The notes below the pieces were generated by a model. The model saw only the letters and a program-made list of their open reading frames with translations, was not told where the DNA came from and did no database searches. 64,000 bases of DNA from an uncultured Eubacterium sp. (GTDB taxonomy: Bacteria > Bacillota > Clostridia > Lachnospirales > Lachnospiraceae), in assembly GCA_934320655.1 (NCBI GenBank), contig CAKRFN010000005.1, positions 102,755 to 166,754 on the forward strand. Reading direction: 5' to 3'. Every line of letters starts with the position of its first letter. Position 1 is the first letter of the stretch. Shown one piece after another: positions 26,850 through 35,233 of the stretch. The translations under genes and the position numbers were made by a program.

Positions 26850-27500
26850 ATGGCAGGTTTTTTCAATACGGAAAACAAACTGTGGTCGGCAGTCAACTCG
26901 GCAGTGGATGCGATTTTACTCAATATTATGTGGCTGATCAGTTGTGTGCCGGTCATCACGATCGGAGCGGCGACGACCGCCTATTATTATACGACGCACA
27001 AGGTGATCCGCAACCAGCGCAGCGGCATCTGGAAGGAGTACTGGTCATCGTTTAAGGGTAATTTCAAGCAGGCGACAAAGACATGGCTGATCTTTCTGGC
27101 GGTATTTGCGATGTTCTATCTGGATATCAATATCTGTGCGCAGTATCTGAAGGCAGGCGAAAAGATCGGAACGATGATGTATCTGTTTTACGGCCTGCTG
27201 GCGATCGCACTGATCTGGTTTGTGTTTGTGTTCGCTTATATGGCACGTTTTGAGGATACAATGAAAACGACACTGAAAAATGCGGCAGTCATGGCATTTA
27301 CCAATCCGGTGAGCGCCCTGCTTGTACTGGCGATCACTGCGGTGGCGCTGTATGCGAGCTGGCTGTTTATTCCGTTTGTGTGGTTCATTCCGGCGATTGC
27401 GATGGTATTTTTAAACCTCGTGATCGAGAAGGTATTCCGCAAGTATATGACAGAGGAAGAACTGGCACAGGAACAGGAAAATGACATGATGAGGAAATAG
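26850..27500 (+). CDS. YesL-family (DUF624) membrane protein
   Basis: 216 residues with four to five hydrophobic helices. The start GFFNTENKLWSAVNSAVDAI followed by NIMWLISCVPVITIGAATTA is characteristic of YesL. Such genes often accompany CUT1 sugar transporters; here the neighbours are tRNAs and DAHP synthase, and the nearest transporter is 13 kb away. The sequence ends in an acidic tail. The gap to aroF is 15 bases, so they share a transcript. Biochemical function is not established for the family. Confidence 0.8.
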   Translation: MAGFFNTENKLWSAVNSAVDAILLNIMWLISCVPVITIGAATTAYYYTTHKVIRNQRSGIWKEYWSSFKGNFKQATKTWLIFLAVFAMFYLDINICAQYLKAGEKIGTMMYLFYGLLAIALIWFVFVFAYMARFEDTMKTTLKNAAVMAFTNPVSALLVLAITAVALYASWLFIPFVWFIPAIAMVFLNLVIEKVFRKYMTEEELAQEQENDMMRK

Positions 27501-27515
27501 GTGAGGAGATAAAAA

Positions 27516-28550
27516 ATGTCAATGACAATTCATAACCGGCTTCCGGAGCCGGAAATTTTAAAGATGGAATATCCGTTATCAGCGGAGCTGACAGAGCTCA
27601 AGCGCACACGCGACGCGGAGATCAAAAAAGTATTTACCGGTGAATCGGATAAGTTTCTCGTGATTATTGGGCCGTGTTCGGCGGATAACGAGGATTCGGT
27701 GTGCGAGTATGTGAGCAGACTGGCAAAGGTGAATGAGGAGGTGAAGGATCGTCTGATCCTCATTCCGCGCATTTATACAAATAAGCCGCGGACGACCGGT
27801 GCGGGCTATAAGGGCATGCTGCACCAGCCAGATCCGATGCAGGCACCGGATCTGTACAAGGGTCTGGTCATGATCCGTAAAATGCATATCCGCGCGATGA
27901 GCGAGAGCGGTCTGACGGCGGCAGATGAGATGCTCTATCCGGAGAACCGCAGCTATCTTGATGATATTTTGTCCTATGAGGCGATCGGGGCGCGCTCGGT
28001 AGAGAACCAGCAGCACCGCCTCACGGCGAGCGGCATGGATATTCCGGTTGGCATGAAAAACCCGACGAGCGGTGATCTGTCTGTTATGCTCAACGCGATC
28101 AAGGCAGCACAGAATCCGACTTCTTTTATTTATCGCAGCTACAATGTCAGCACGAGCGGCAATCCGCTGGCACACTGTATTCTCAGAGGTTATGTGAACA
28201 GCCGCGGCGAGTGCCATCCGAACTATCACTATGAAGATATGATGCAGCTGTTAAAGGTATACAAACCTGAAGAATTTGCTAACCGTGCAGTGATCGTGGA
28301 TACGAACCACTCCAATTCTGATAAACAGTACAAGGAGCAGATCCGTATTGCAAAGGAAGTGCTGAATAACCGCAGACACAACGAGGAGCTGAGAAAGCTT
28401 GTCAAGGGCTTTATGATCGAGAGTTATCTGGAGGAAGGCAGCCAGCCGATCAGTGACCATATGGTTTATGGAAAATCGATTACCGATCCGTGTCTTGGCT
28501 GGGAAGATACGAGGAGACTGATCAATACGATAGCAGAAATGAGTGTGTAA
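27516..28550 (+). CDS. 3-deoxy-7-phosphoheptulonate (DAHP) synthase, type I
   Basis: 344 residues. It has the AroF/AroG/AroH-type pattern: FLVIIGPCSADNEDSV, PRIYTNKPRTTGAGYKG (the PEP-binding K/R block), ARSVENQQHR and PVGMKNPTSGD, with DTNHSNSDK near the metal site. The enzyme condenses phosphoenolpyruvate and erythrose 4-phosphate, the first step of aromatic amino acid synthesis. No ACT or chorismate mutase domain is fused, so feedback control would act at the enzyme body, but which amino acid it senses cannot be read from sequence. SD GAGGAG is 7 to 8 bases upstream. Confidence 0.92.
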   Translation: MSMTIHNRLPEPEILKMEYPLSAELTELKRTRDAEIKKVFTGESDKFLVIIGPCSADNEDSVCEYVSRLAKVNEEVKDRLILIPRIYTNKPRTTGAGYKGMLHQPDPMQAPDLYKGLVMIRKMHIRAMSESGLTAADEMLYPENRSYLDDILSYEAIGARSVENQQHRLTASGMDIPVGMKNPTSGDLSVMLNAIKAAQNPTSFIYRSYNVSTSGNPLAHCILRGYVNSRGECHPNYHYEDMMQLLKVYKPEEFANRAVIVDTNHSNSDKQYKEQIRIAKEVLNNRRHNEELRKLVKGFMIESYLEEGSQPISDHMVYGKSITDPCLGWEDTRRLINTIAEMSV

Positions 28551-28552
28551 TC

Positions 28553-29635
28553 ATGCAAAAAAAACTACAGCAGATATTGACGGAGCTGACAGTGATTTCA
28601 GATGTCCGGTTTGCGCTGTACCGCACGCCGGAGGAATATGTGGCGGGCACACTTCCGGAGGATGCCTGCGATCCGGTTCAGGTGGCACAGTTTTTTGCGC
28701 AGGCGGCGCACGCAGAGCCGGTATTGACCGGTGAGGGGGATGCGTATATGGCATTTCCGGTGCGGGCGGTCAACGAGACGCAGCTGCTGGTCGCAGAGGG
28801 GGCGTCTGCGGATGTATCCCTGTCCGGCAGAATGGCGGCGCACACTGTGCAGGTGTTTTTTGATGCGGTGCGCAGGGAATTGGACAAAAATGCGTTTGCA
28901 GCGGCACTTTTAGCGGGAGAGATTCCGGAGGGAGAGGTGTATAAGCTGGCGGGGCGTGTAAAACTAAAGGATGCGCCGCGTGTGTTGTATCTGTTTGAAC
29001 TGGCACAGCCGCTCTCGGATCATACGGCGCTCCGGATGCTGACGAGTCTGTTTGCGGACGGCAGACAGGATCTGTTGTTTTTGCAGGATGAGACGCATCT
29101 GGTCTGCATCAAGGCATATGAGAGCGATGTCACACCCGAACAGGCGCATGGATATGCGCTTTCTGCGGTAGATACGATTCTTTCTGAGCTGATGATTAAG
29201 ACGCGGGTGGGCTACAGTACGAAAAAATTGACGCTGGCGGAGCTGAGGGATGCGCGCCGTGAGGCGGCTCTGGCGTTACAGATCTCAGGGATCTTTCAGG
29301 AGGAACGGGAAGTGGCTGCGTATTCGCGGCTCGGCATTGCAAGACTGATCCATGAACTGCCGGCGGATCTGTGTGAGCTGTTTTTACACGAGGTGTTCGG
29401 CGAACATCTGCCCGATCAGGAGATCGACGAGGAGATGCAGGTCACGATCCGGCTGTTTTTCGAGAACAATTTGAATATTTCGGAGACGGCAAGACGGCTG
29501 TTTTTGCACCGGAATACGCTCGTGTACCGGTTGGAGCGCTTTGAGAAGCTGGTCGGGCTGGATATCCGCAAGTTTGATGACGCGATGACGTTCCAGATCG
29601 CGATGATGGTGCTCGCGCATTATCGGCAGATGTAG
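28553..29635 (+). CDS. CdaR/PucR-type helix-turn-helix regulator
   Basis: About 360 residues from ATG 28553, 2 bases after the aroF stop. The C-terminal 60 residues (TIRLFFENNLNISETARRLF, LHRNTLVYRLERFE) are the PucR-type HTH used by sugar-diacid and purine-catabolism regulators. The upstream part has a GGDEF-like/diacid recognition shape but no motif I can name. It lacks a strong SD and is probably translated by coupling to aroF. Target genes unknown. Confidence 0.75.
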   Translation: MQKKLQQILTELTVISDVRFALYRTPEEYVAGTLPEDACDPVQVAQFFAQAAHAEPVLTGEGDAYMAFPVRAVNETQLLVAEGASADVSLSGRMAAHTVQVFFDAVRRELDKNAFAAALLAGEIPEGEVYKLAGRVKLKDAPRVLYLFELAQPLSDHTALRMLTSLFADGRQDLLFLQDETHLVCIKAYESDVTPEQAHGYALSAVDTILSELMIKTRVGYSTKKLTLAELRDARREAALALQISGIFQEEREVAAYSRLGIARLIHELPADLCELFLHEVFGEHLPDQEIDEEMQVTIRLFFENNLNISETARRLFLHRNTLVYRLERFEKLVGLDIRKFDDAMTFQIAMMVLAHYRQM

Positions 29636-29884
29636 GTCACGGTTTGGCTGCGGTCACAACCGTATCCCGATCAGGCTGCTCCGATTGTCCGACGGTGCCT
29701 CGCTGTTTCTTCAGCCTTGGCTCGATGTGTCCTTCGCACACATAGCCTGCGGCTTTCAGTTATGGCATGCGAAAGATTATCCAGTCGCTCGCACTTCGCT
29801 GGACAAAAGTCGCAGCTGACGGGAACAGTTGCGCCCGCAGCTATCTACGTTACGAATAAATTGGCGGGATCAATTTTCATAACG
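29636..29884. other. Gene-free stretch with many small inverted repeats
   Basis: No coding pattern on either strand. Small palindromes include ACGGTT/AACCGT (about 29640-29664), ATGTGT/ACACAT near 29734-29752 and a hairpin at 29845-29887 with arms CTACGTTA and TAACGTAG and an inner AAATTG/CAATTT pair. At 29809-29838 GTCGCAGC and GCGCCCGCA occur 13 bases apart. They look like an interrupted inverted copy of the end of the repeat element that follows at 29885. No promoter stood out. Confidence 0.5.
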
Positions 29885-30145
29885 TAGCAGCGCGAGCAAA
29901 GACATATCTGATTTTGCTGCCTTTGCACGATGGAGAGGAGACTCCAAATTGTGGAAGCCCATTTTGAATCAGGTCGAAGCATTTACTGCTGGGACCGTAA
30001 GAACATGATTCAGGTGTGCAAAAATTCCATTGCGAAGCAATTTTAAATGAATTTTTGCATCTTGGAACTGAAAGTTCCAAGTAAGGCTCATCGGAATGGG
30101 TCGTGCAATGAAAGCAAAACAGATATGCTTGCGGGCGCTGCGACC
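29885..30145 (+). repeat. Interspersed hairpin element, copy 1 (upstream of ispF)
   Basis: The left flank (29885-29959, 75 nt) and right flank (30085-30145, 61 nt) are nearly identical to those of copy 2 at 40952-41114. They pair with each other: GCAGCGC/GCGCTGC, GCAA/TTGC, CATATCTG/CAGATATG, TTTTGCT/AGCAAAA, TTGCACGA/TCGTGCAA. Inside lie a small hairpin TGGAG/CTCCA (29931-29946) and a 125-nt arm with three further hairpins, including TGCAAAAATTC/GAATTTTTGCA and CTTGGAACT/AGTTCCAAG. No open frame of note. Orientation is the same as ispF, 131 bases downstream. Whether it acts as RNA or as a MITE is not known. Confidence 0.8.
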
Positions 30146-30276
30146 ACAGGTCAAAAAAGATCCTGTATACATTTCGTATGTGAGAGCAGCGACCTTATAC
30201 GGGAGGTTTGCAGTTCACCGGCAATAAATGAAAAAAGGAGGATCGCAGCCCGCACATGTGGCTGTGGATAGAAAAT

Positions 30277-30825
30277 ATGAGAGTAGGAACCGGATATGAT
30301 GTACATCGTCTGGTCGAGGGGCGCAGGCTGATCTTAGGTGGGGTGGAGATTCCGCACACGCTGGGGCTGCTTGGTCACTCGGATGCAGATGTACTCGTAC
30401 ATGCGGTGATGGATGCGCTGCTCGGAGCGGCGGCGCTCGGAGATATCGGGCAGCATTTCCCGGACACAGATCCGGCGTATGAGGGCGCGGACAGCCTGAA
30501 ACTGCTCGCACATGTCGGCGAACTGTTGCAGGACGAGGGCTATGTGATCGGAAATATCGATGCAACGGTGATCGCACAGAAACCAAAGCTCGCACCGCAT
30601 ATTGCACAAATGAAAGAAAATATCGCAAGGACGCTCGGACTTGATCTGTCGCAGGTGAACGTCAAGGCGACGACCGAGGAGCATCTGGGCTTTACCGGCA
30701 GGGAGGAAGGTATCAGTGCACAGGCAGTCTGTGTGCTCGACAACCTGTTTGACGCGAGTGCCGTAGTGGCGGACTCAGGTCGCAGCTGCAGCGGCTGTGG
30801 CGGCTGTGCTGCCAGACAGCCGTAG
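30277..30825 (+). CDS. ispF: 2-C-methyl-D-erythritol 2,4-cyclodiphosphate synthase
   Basis: 182 residues from ATG 30277, chosen because the family begins MRxGxGYDVH. Motifs: GYDVHRL (metal Asp/His), LLGHSDADVLVHAVMDALLGA, IGQHFPDTD, and KATTEEHLGFTGREEGI at the C-terminal block. It forms the cyclic diphosphate in the non-mevalonate isoprenoid pathway. The usual family length is about 158; here some 24 residues follow the domain and include CSGCGGC, an unusual Cys/Gly-rich tail. First gene of ispF-cysS-mrnC-rlmB-sigH, an order also found in Bacillus. The GGAGG at 30237 is far from the start, so the start is a little uncertain. Confidence 0.9.
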   Translation: MRVGTGYDVHRLVEGRRLILGGVEIPHTLGLLGHSDADVLVHAVMDALLGAAALGDIGQHFPDTDPAYEGADSLKLLAHVGELLQDEGYVIGNIDATVIAQKPKLAPHIAQMKENIARTLGLDLSQVNVKATTEEHLGFTGREEGISAQAVCVLDNLFDASAVVADSGRSCSGCGGCAARQP

Positions 30826-30867
30826 AAGGGAATCCATATAGAAGGAAAGCAAAGAAGGGATAAAAGC

Positions 30868-32274
30868 ATGAAAATTTTTAACACAATGACCAGACAAAAA
30901 GAAGAATTTGTGCCGCTTGAGGATGGAAAGGTCAGCATGTATGTGTGTGGACCGACCGTATACAACCTCATTCATATCGGCAATGCCAGACCGATGATCG
31001 TGTTTGACACATTCCGCCGCTATTTGGAGTACAAGGGCTATGATGTGAACTATGTCTCCAATTTCACGGATGTGGATGATAAGATCATTAAAAAAGCCAA
31101 CGAGGAGGGCGTCGATGCATCCGTCATTTCCGAGCGTTATATCGAAGAGTGTAAAAAGGACATGGCAGACATGAATGTCAAGCCCGCGACGACACATCCG
31201 CTCGCAACCAGAGAGATTCAGGGAATGATCGATATGATTTCCACGCTGATCGAGAAAGGCTATGCGTATGCGGCGGCAGACGGCACCGTGTACTACCGGA
31301 CACGTAAATTCGCGGAATACGGCAAGCTCTCACATAAAAACCTCGATGATCTGCAGGCAGGACACCGCGACATCAAGGTGACCGGTGATCTGAAGGAGGA
31401 TGCGCTGGATTTCGTGCTCTGGAAGCCGAAAAAAGAGGGAGAGCCTTATTGGGAGTCACCGTGGTGTGACGGCAGACCGGGCTGGCATATCGAGTGCTCC
31501 GTCATGTCAAAAAAATATCTCGGCGACGAGATCGACATTCACGCAGGTGGCGAGGATCTGATTTTCCCGCACCACGAGAATGAGATCGCACAGTCAGAGG
31601 CAGCCAACGGTGTACCGTTTGCAAAATACTGGATGCACAACGGATTTTTGAATATCAACAACCAGAAGATGTCAAAGTCACTCGGCAATTTCTTTACCGT
31701 GCGTGACATTGCAGAAAAATATGACCTTCAGGTGCTGCGCTTTTTCATGCTGAGCGCACATTACAGAAGTCCGCTGAACTTCTCCGCCGATCTGATGGAG
31801 GCGGCGAAAAACGGACTGGAGCGTATCCGCACAGCAGGCAGTACGTTAAAACGCCAGATGGAGGCGGCTGCGGCAGAGGAAATGTCCGATGTAGAGCGCG
31901 CTTCGTATGAGGAGACGGCTGCTTATGTAGAGAAATTCGAGGCAGCGATGGACGATGATGCGAACACGGCAGATGCGGTATCGGCAGTCTTTGAGCTGGT
32001 AAAATATATCAACACCAACGCAAGCTCCGACAACAGCAGGGAATATTTACAGAAGCTCTATGACCGTCTGGATACGCTGTGCGGCGTGCTCGGCATCATT
32101 TTAGAGCAGAAGGAGGAGCTGCTCGATGCGGATATCGAGGCGCTGATTCAGGAGCGCACCGATGCGAAGAAGGCGAAGAACTTTGCCAGAGCGGATGAGA
32201 TCCGCGATCAGCTCAAGGATATGGGTATTTTATTGGAAGACACCAGAGAAGGCGTGAAATGGAAGCGGGCTTAA
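30868..32274 (+). CDS. cysS: Cysteinyl-tRNA synthetase
   Basis: 468 residues, full length. Class I signature HIGNARPMIVFD (HIGH-type) near residue 37 and KMSKSLGNFF near 270. The zinc site that selects cysteine uses CGPTVYN, WHIECSVMS and the GGEDLIFPHHENE block. It charges tRNA-Cys. Overlaps mrnC by 16 bases, as is common in Firmicutes. Confidence 0.96.
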   Translation: MKIFNTMTRQKEEFVPLEDGKVSMYVCGPTVYNLIHIGNARPMIVFDTFRRYLEYKGYDVNYVSNFTDVDDKIIKKANEEGVDASVISERYIEECKKDMADMNVKPATTHPLATREIQGMIDMISTLIEKGYAYAAADGTVYYRTRKFAEYGKLSHKNLDDLQAGHRDIKVTGDLKEDALDFVLWKPKKEGEPYWESPWCDGRPGWHIECSVMSKKYLGDEIDIHAGGEDLIFPHHENEIAQSEAANGVPFAKYWMHNGFLNINNQKMSKSLGNFFTVRDIAEKYDLQVLRFFMLSAHYRSPLNFSADLMEAAKNGLERIRTAGSTLKRQMEAAAAEEMSDVERASYEETAAYVEKFEAAMDDDANTADAVSAVFELVKYINTNASSDNSREYLQKLYDRLDTLCGVLGIILEQKEELLDADIEALIQERTDAKKAKNFARADEIRDQLKDMGILLEDTREGVKWKRA

Positions 32275-32735
32275 ATGCATACATCAAACAGCAATTCGGG
32301 ATTGACCGGAATGTGGATATCCGCACGGTCAATCCGCTTACACTGGCGTATATCGGAGACGGCATCTACGAGCTGGTCGTCCGCTCCGTGATGGTGGCGC
32401 GGACAAATACGCGCGCGGGACTTCTGCACCGCCAGACGAGTCAGTATGTCAAGGCGGAGGCGCAGTCAAAAATGATGGATGTGCTGCTCCCTGTGCTCAC
32501 AGAGGAGGAAGAAAGCGTCTATCGGCGCGGGCGCAATGCCAAGTCACCGACCATGGCGAAAAATGCATCGGTCAGTGACTACCGCCGTGCGACCGGATTC
32601 GAGGCGCTGATGGGCTATCTGTATCTGAATGACCGGATGGAGCGCATTGTGGAGCTGACAAAGCTCGCGCTGGATGCATATCATCCGAGAGAGGCACGGT
32701 ATGCGGAGGCACGGAATAAAAATAGACAGGAGTAA
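32259..32735 (+). CDS. mrnC: Mini-ribonuclease III
   Basis: 158 residues. It is an RNase III catalytic domain without a double-stranded-RNA-binding domain, with YIGDGIYELVVRS at the acidic active site and SPTMAKNASVSDYRRATGFEALMGYLYL at the second block. It matures the ends of 23S rRNA. Starts inside cysS and ends 4 bases before rlmB, so all are translationally linked. Confidence 0.92.
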   Translation: MEAGLNAYIKQQFGIDRNVDIRTVNPLTLAYIGDGIYELVVRSVMVARTNTRAGLLHRQTSQYVKAEAQSKMMDVLLPVLTEEEESVYRRGRNAKSPTMAKNASVSDYRRATGFEALMGYLYLNDRMERIVELTKLALDAYHPREARYAEARNKNRQE

Positions 32736-32739
32736 TACA

Positions 32740-33516
32740 ATGGAAGATACACAGTTGCATGGACAGGAGACAGTGAGTGTGACAGAGACAAAGATCGAGG
32801 GCAGAAATGCCGTGCTGGAGGCATTCCGTTCCGGTAAGACGGTCGACAAGCTCTATGTGCTCGACGGCTGTCAGGATGGGCCGGTGCGCTCGATTGTGCG
32901 CGAGGCGAGAAAGCATGACACGATCCTGAATTTCGTGTCTAAGGAGCGTCTGGATCAGCTTTCCGAGACCGGAAAGCATCAGGGCGTGATCGCACAGTCT
33001 GCGGCATATTCTTACGCGGAGGTGGCGGATATTCTGCAGATCGCAAGAGACCGCGGGGAATCCCCGTTTGTGATCCTGCTCGACAACATCGAAGATCCGC
33101 ACAATCTCGGCGCGATCATCCGTACCGCGAATCTGGCAGGTGCGCATGGCGTGATCATACCGAAGCGCCGCGCGGTCGGACTCACGGCGACCGTTGCGAA
33201 GGCATCCGCCGGTGCGATCAACTATACCCCCGTCGCAAAGGTAACGAACCTGACGAATACGATCGAGGATCTGAAAAAGGAAGGCATGTGGTTTGTGTGC
33301 GCGGATATGGGCGGCACGCAGATGTATGATCTGGATCTGAAAGGCTCGATCGGACTCGTGATCGGAAATGAGGGCGAGGGCGTGAGCAAGCTGGTGCGCG
33401 AGCACTGTGATATGATCGCATCGATCCCGATGAAGGGCGATATTGATTCGCTGAATGCCTCCGTGGCATGTGGTGTGTTGGCGTATGAGATCGTGAGACA
33501 GCGCCTGAAAGGATAG
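32740..33516 (+). CDS. rlmB: 23S rRNA (guanosine-2'-O-)-methyltransferase, SpoU/TrmH family
   Basis: 258 residues from ATG 32740 (AGGAG 8 bases upstream). The N-terminal substrate-binding domain (EGRNAVLEAFRSGKTVDKLY) precedes the knotted SPOUT domain, with motif 1 LDNIEDPHNLGAIIRTA, motif 2 IGLVIGNEGEGVSKLVRE and motif 3 IPMKGDIDSLNASVACG. It methylates a ribose in 23S rRNA from S-adenosylmethionine. Position between mrnC and sigH supports orthology with Bacillus YacO/RlmB. Confidence 0.9.
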   Translation: MEDTQLHGQETVSVTETKIEGRNAVLEAFRSGKTVDKLYVLDGCQDGPVRSIVREARKHDTILNFVSKERLDQLSETGKHQGVIAQSAAYSYAEVADILQIARDRGESPFVILLDNIEDPHNLGAIIRTANLAGAHGVIIPKRRAVGLTATVAKASAGAINYTPVAKVTNLTNTIEDLKKEGMWFVCADMGGTQMYDLDLKGSIGLVIGNEGEGVSKLVREHCDMIASIPMKGDIDSLNASVACGVLAYEIVRQRLKG

Positions 33517-33545
33517 GCGGCTGGCAGTAACAGGACGGTAGAGTT

Positions 33546-34169
33546 ATGAACAAACATCCGTATGAAGATATCCGTGATGAGGAGCTGCTGGGACAGTTGT
33601 CAGCCGGAAATGACAGCATCACGGAGTATCTGTGTAAAAAATATAAACATCTGGTCATGAAAAAGGCGAATGCCCTCTATCTGATCGGAGCAGAGAAAGA
33701 GGATCTGATTCAGGAGGGGATGATCGGATTGTTTAAGGCAATCCGTGATTTTTCGCCGGAAAAAGAGTCCTCTTTTTATCATTTTGCAGAGCTGTGCATC
33801 TCAAGACAGATGTACCATGCGATTGAGGCATCGCGGCGGCTCAAGCACGCGCCGCTCAATTCGTATGTGTCACTCTCTGTGGGCAGCGGCGAGGAGGAGA
33901 GCGGACTGACTTACGGGGATCTGATCGGGGATACGTCCGAGCACAATCCGGAGCGTCTGTTCATCGAGCAGGAGGATTATCAGAATCTGTTTGCACAGCT
34001 TGAGCAGCTGCTCAGTCCGATGGAAAAGCGGGTGTGTGACCTGTATCTACAGGGAATGGATTACCGGCAGATCGCAGATTATATGGGAAAGTCACCGAAA
34101 TCGATCGATAATGCGCTGCAGCGCATCCGCAAAAAGATCAGTGCCATGAATACCATTCGCGCCATATAA
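33546..34169 (+). CDS. sigH: RNA polymerase sigma-H factor, sporulation and stationary phase
   Basis: 207 residues. Region 2: KYKHLVMKKANALYLIGAEKEDLIQEGMIGLFKAIRDF; region 4 HTH: QGMDYRQIADYMGKSPKSIDNALQRIRKKI. These and the position after rlmB match SigH of Bacillus and clostridia. It starts sporulation by directing transcription of early genes such as spo0A and spoIIA. The stop codon lies in the first unit of a 20-base tandem duplication (34151-34190). Confidence 0.9.
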   Translation: MNKHPYEDIRDEELLGQLSAGNDSITEYLCKKYKHLVMKKANALYLIGAEKEDLIQEGMIGLFKAIRDFSPEKESSFYHFAELCISRQMYHAIEASRRLKHAPLNSYVSLSVGSGEEESGLTYGDLIGDTSEHNPERLFIEQEDYQNLFAQLEQLLSPMEKRVCDLYLQGMDYRQIADYMGKSPKSIDNALQRIRKKISAMNTIRAI

Positions 34170-34190
34170 TTACCATTCGCGCCATTTTTG
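34151..34190. repeat. 20-base tandem duplication at the end of sigH
   Basis: TACCATTCGCGCCAT occurs at 34151-34165 and 34171-34185, spaced exactly 20 bases. The first unit encodes the last residues (TIRAI) and stop of sigH; the second lies just after the stop. Confidence 0.85.
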
Positions 34191-34300
34191 GGAAAAATAT
34201 AAAATTTATGGTAGAATGAACGTAAGCAATGAGCAGTGTCAATCGAAGATTTTTCGAGATGCACGGCGGATTTGCAAAAGCAGCAGGAGGTGCGAGGTAT

Positions 34301-35212
34301 ATGAAAGGAGTTATGAAAAAAGGTCACATTTGCGTATTGTGATCTGCCTGATGTTAATGCTTGCGATGACCGCGACGATATTGCCGGAACCGGTGCAGGC
34401 GGCAGAGTCCGGGTTTACCACGGATCTGGTTGATCTGAGACGGGAGGCAGAATTTCAGATTTATGGAAAGGTCGGAAAGGGAGGCGCAAATTTTGCCAAT
34501 ACCGTGGTCAGGGCTCCGGAAGGGGCAACACTGTATATCGAGCGTAGGGAGAGCTGTTCCGGTAAGAGTATCTACCGTGTGTACTATGATTCAAAAAGAC
34601 TGTCTCAATTTTGCCGATGCGTATCTGGCAGGTCGGGAGATCAGAAGTCAGCAGGATATCAAACAGGCGAAAAAAGCAAAGCTGACCTATAGCGGAATTT
34701 TGCAAAATTATGACAAAAATCTGACAAAAGCGGAATTTTGCAGGCTTGCGGTCAACTGGTATTATCTGATCAGCAGTGATGATTATGCAGTCAGCAGAAA
34801 TGTGTATACGATCTCGCCGGCGGACAATCCAAATATTTGTCTGGATGTCTGGGGATCGGAGAAATCAGCCGGAGCAGAGATTGGCTTATACAACAAAAAT
34901 GGTGGCAAAAATCAATATTTCTTCCTGTATCAGGTTAACGGGTTTACGATCATCGACAACTTAAATTCGCAGGAAACACTGAACGGAACGACAAACAAGG
35001 TGTATCAGGACAGGAGATGGTATGACAGCGAGAAGATGACCTTTGAATATAATAATGACGGAACCGTATGCATTATAAACGGAGACGGATTGTATCTGGA
35101 TATTCAGGGAGGAAAAGCCATCAGCGGTGCACATTTGATGTTTGCACCAAAGTCGGGCAGCAGTACACAGAAATTTGTATTTACTTTACATCACCTTACA
35201 TCTTTAAAATAA
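34301..35212 (+). pseudogene. Decayed tandem copy of the secreted ricin-lectin protein
   Basis: It matches the intact next gene along its length but has three lesions. (1) One base is missing at 34323/34324 (AAAAAAGGTCAC where the intact copy has AAAAAAGGATCAC), which breaks the frame 8 codons after ATG 34301. (2) About 105 codons are missing near 34588, joining VYYDS to the block QKDCLNFADAYLAG out of frame. (3) An in-frame loss of about 110 codons after EFCRLAVNWY removes the SLH-like part and joins to VYTISPADNP. The lectin domain at the end is well preserved. SD GGAGG at 34286 remains. A product is not expected. Confidence 0.85.
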
Positions 35213-35233
35213 CATGTAGAAACAGGAGGGACT

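Noticed and set aside
30095..30110. GGGTCGTG in the interspersed element as a ZTP (pfl) riboswitch core, suggested by the purE context
   Set aside because: Only this short word fits; the second conserved block and the pseudoknot of the ZTP switch are absent, and the word is used in the long-range stem of the element.
29885..30145. T-box leader for ispF-cysS
   Set aside because: No T-box sequence (AGGGTGG...ACCGCG type) or terminator/antiterminator pair was found.
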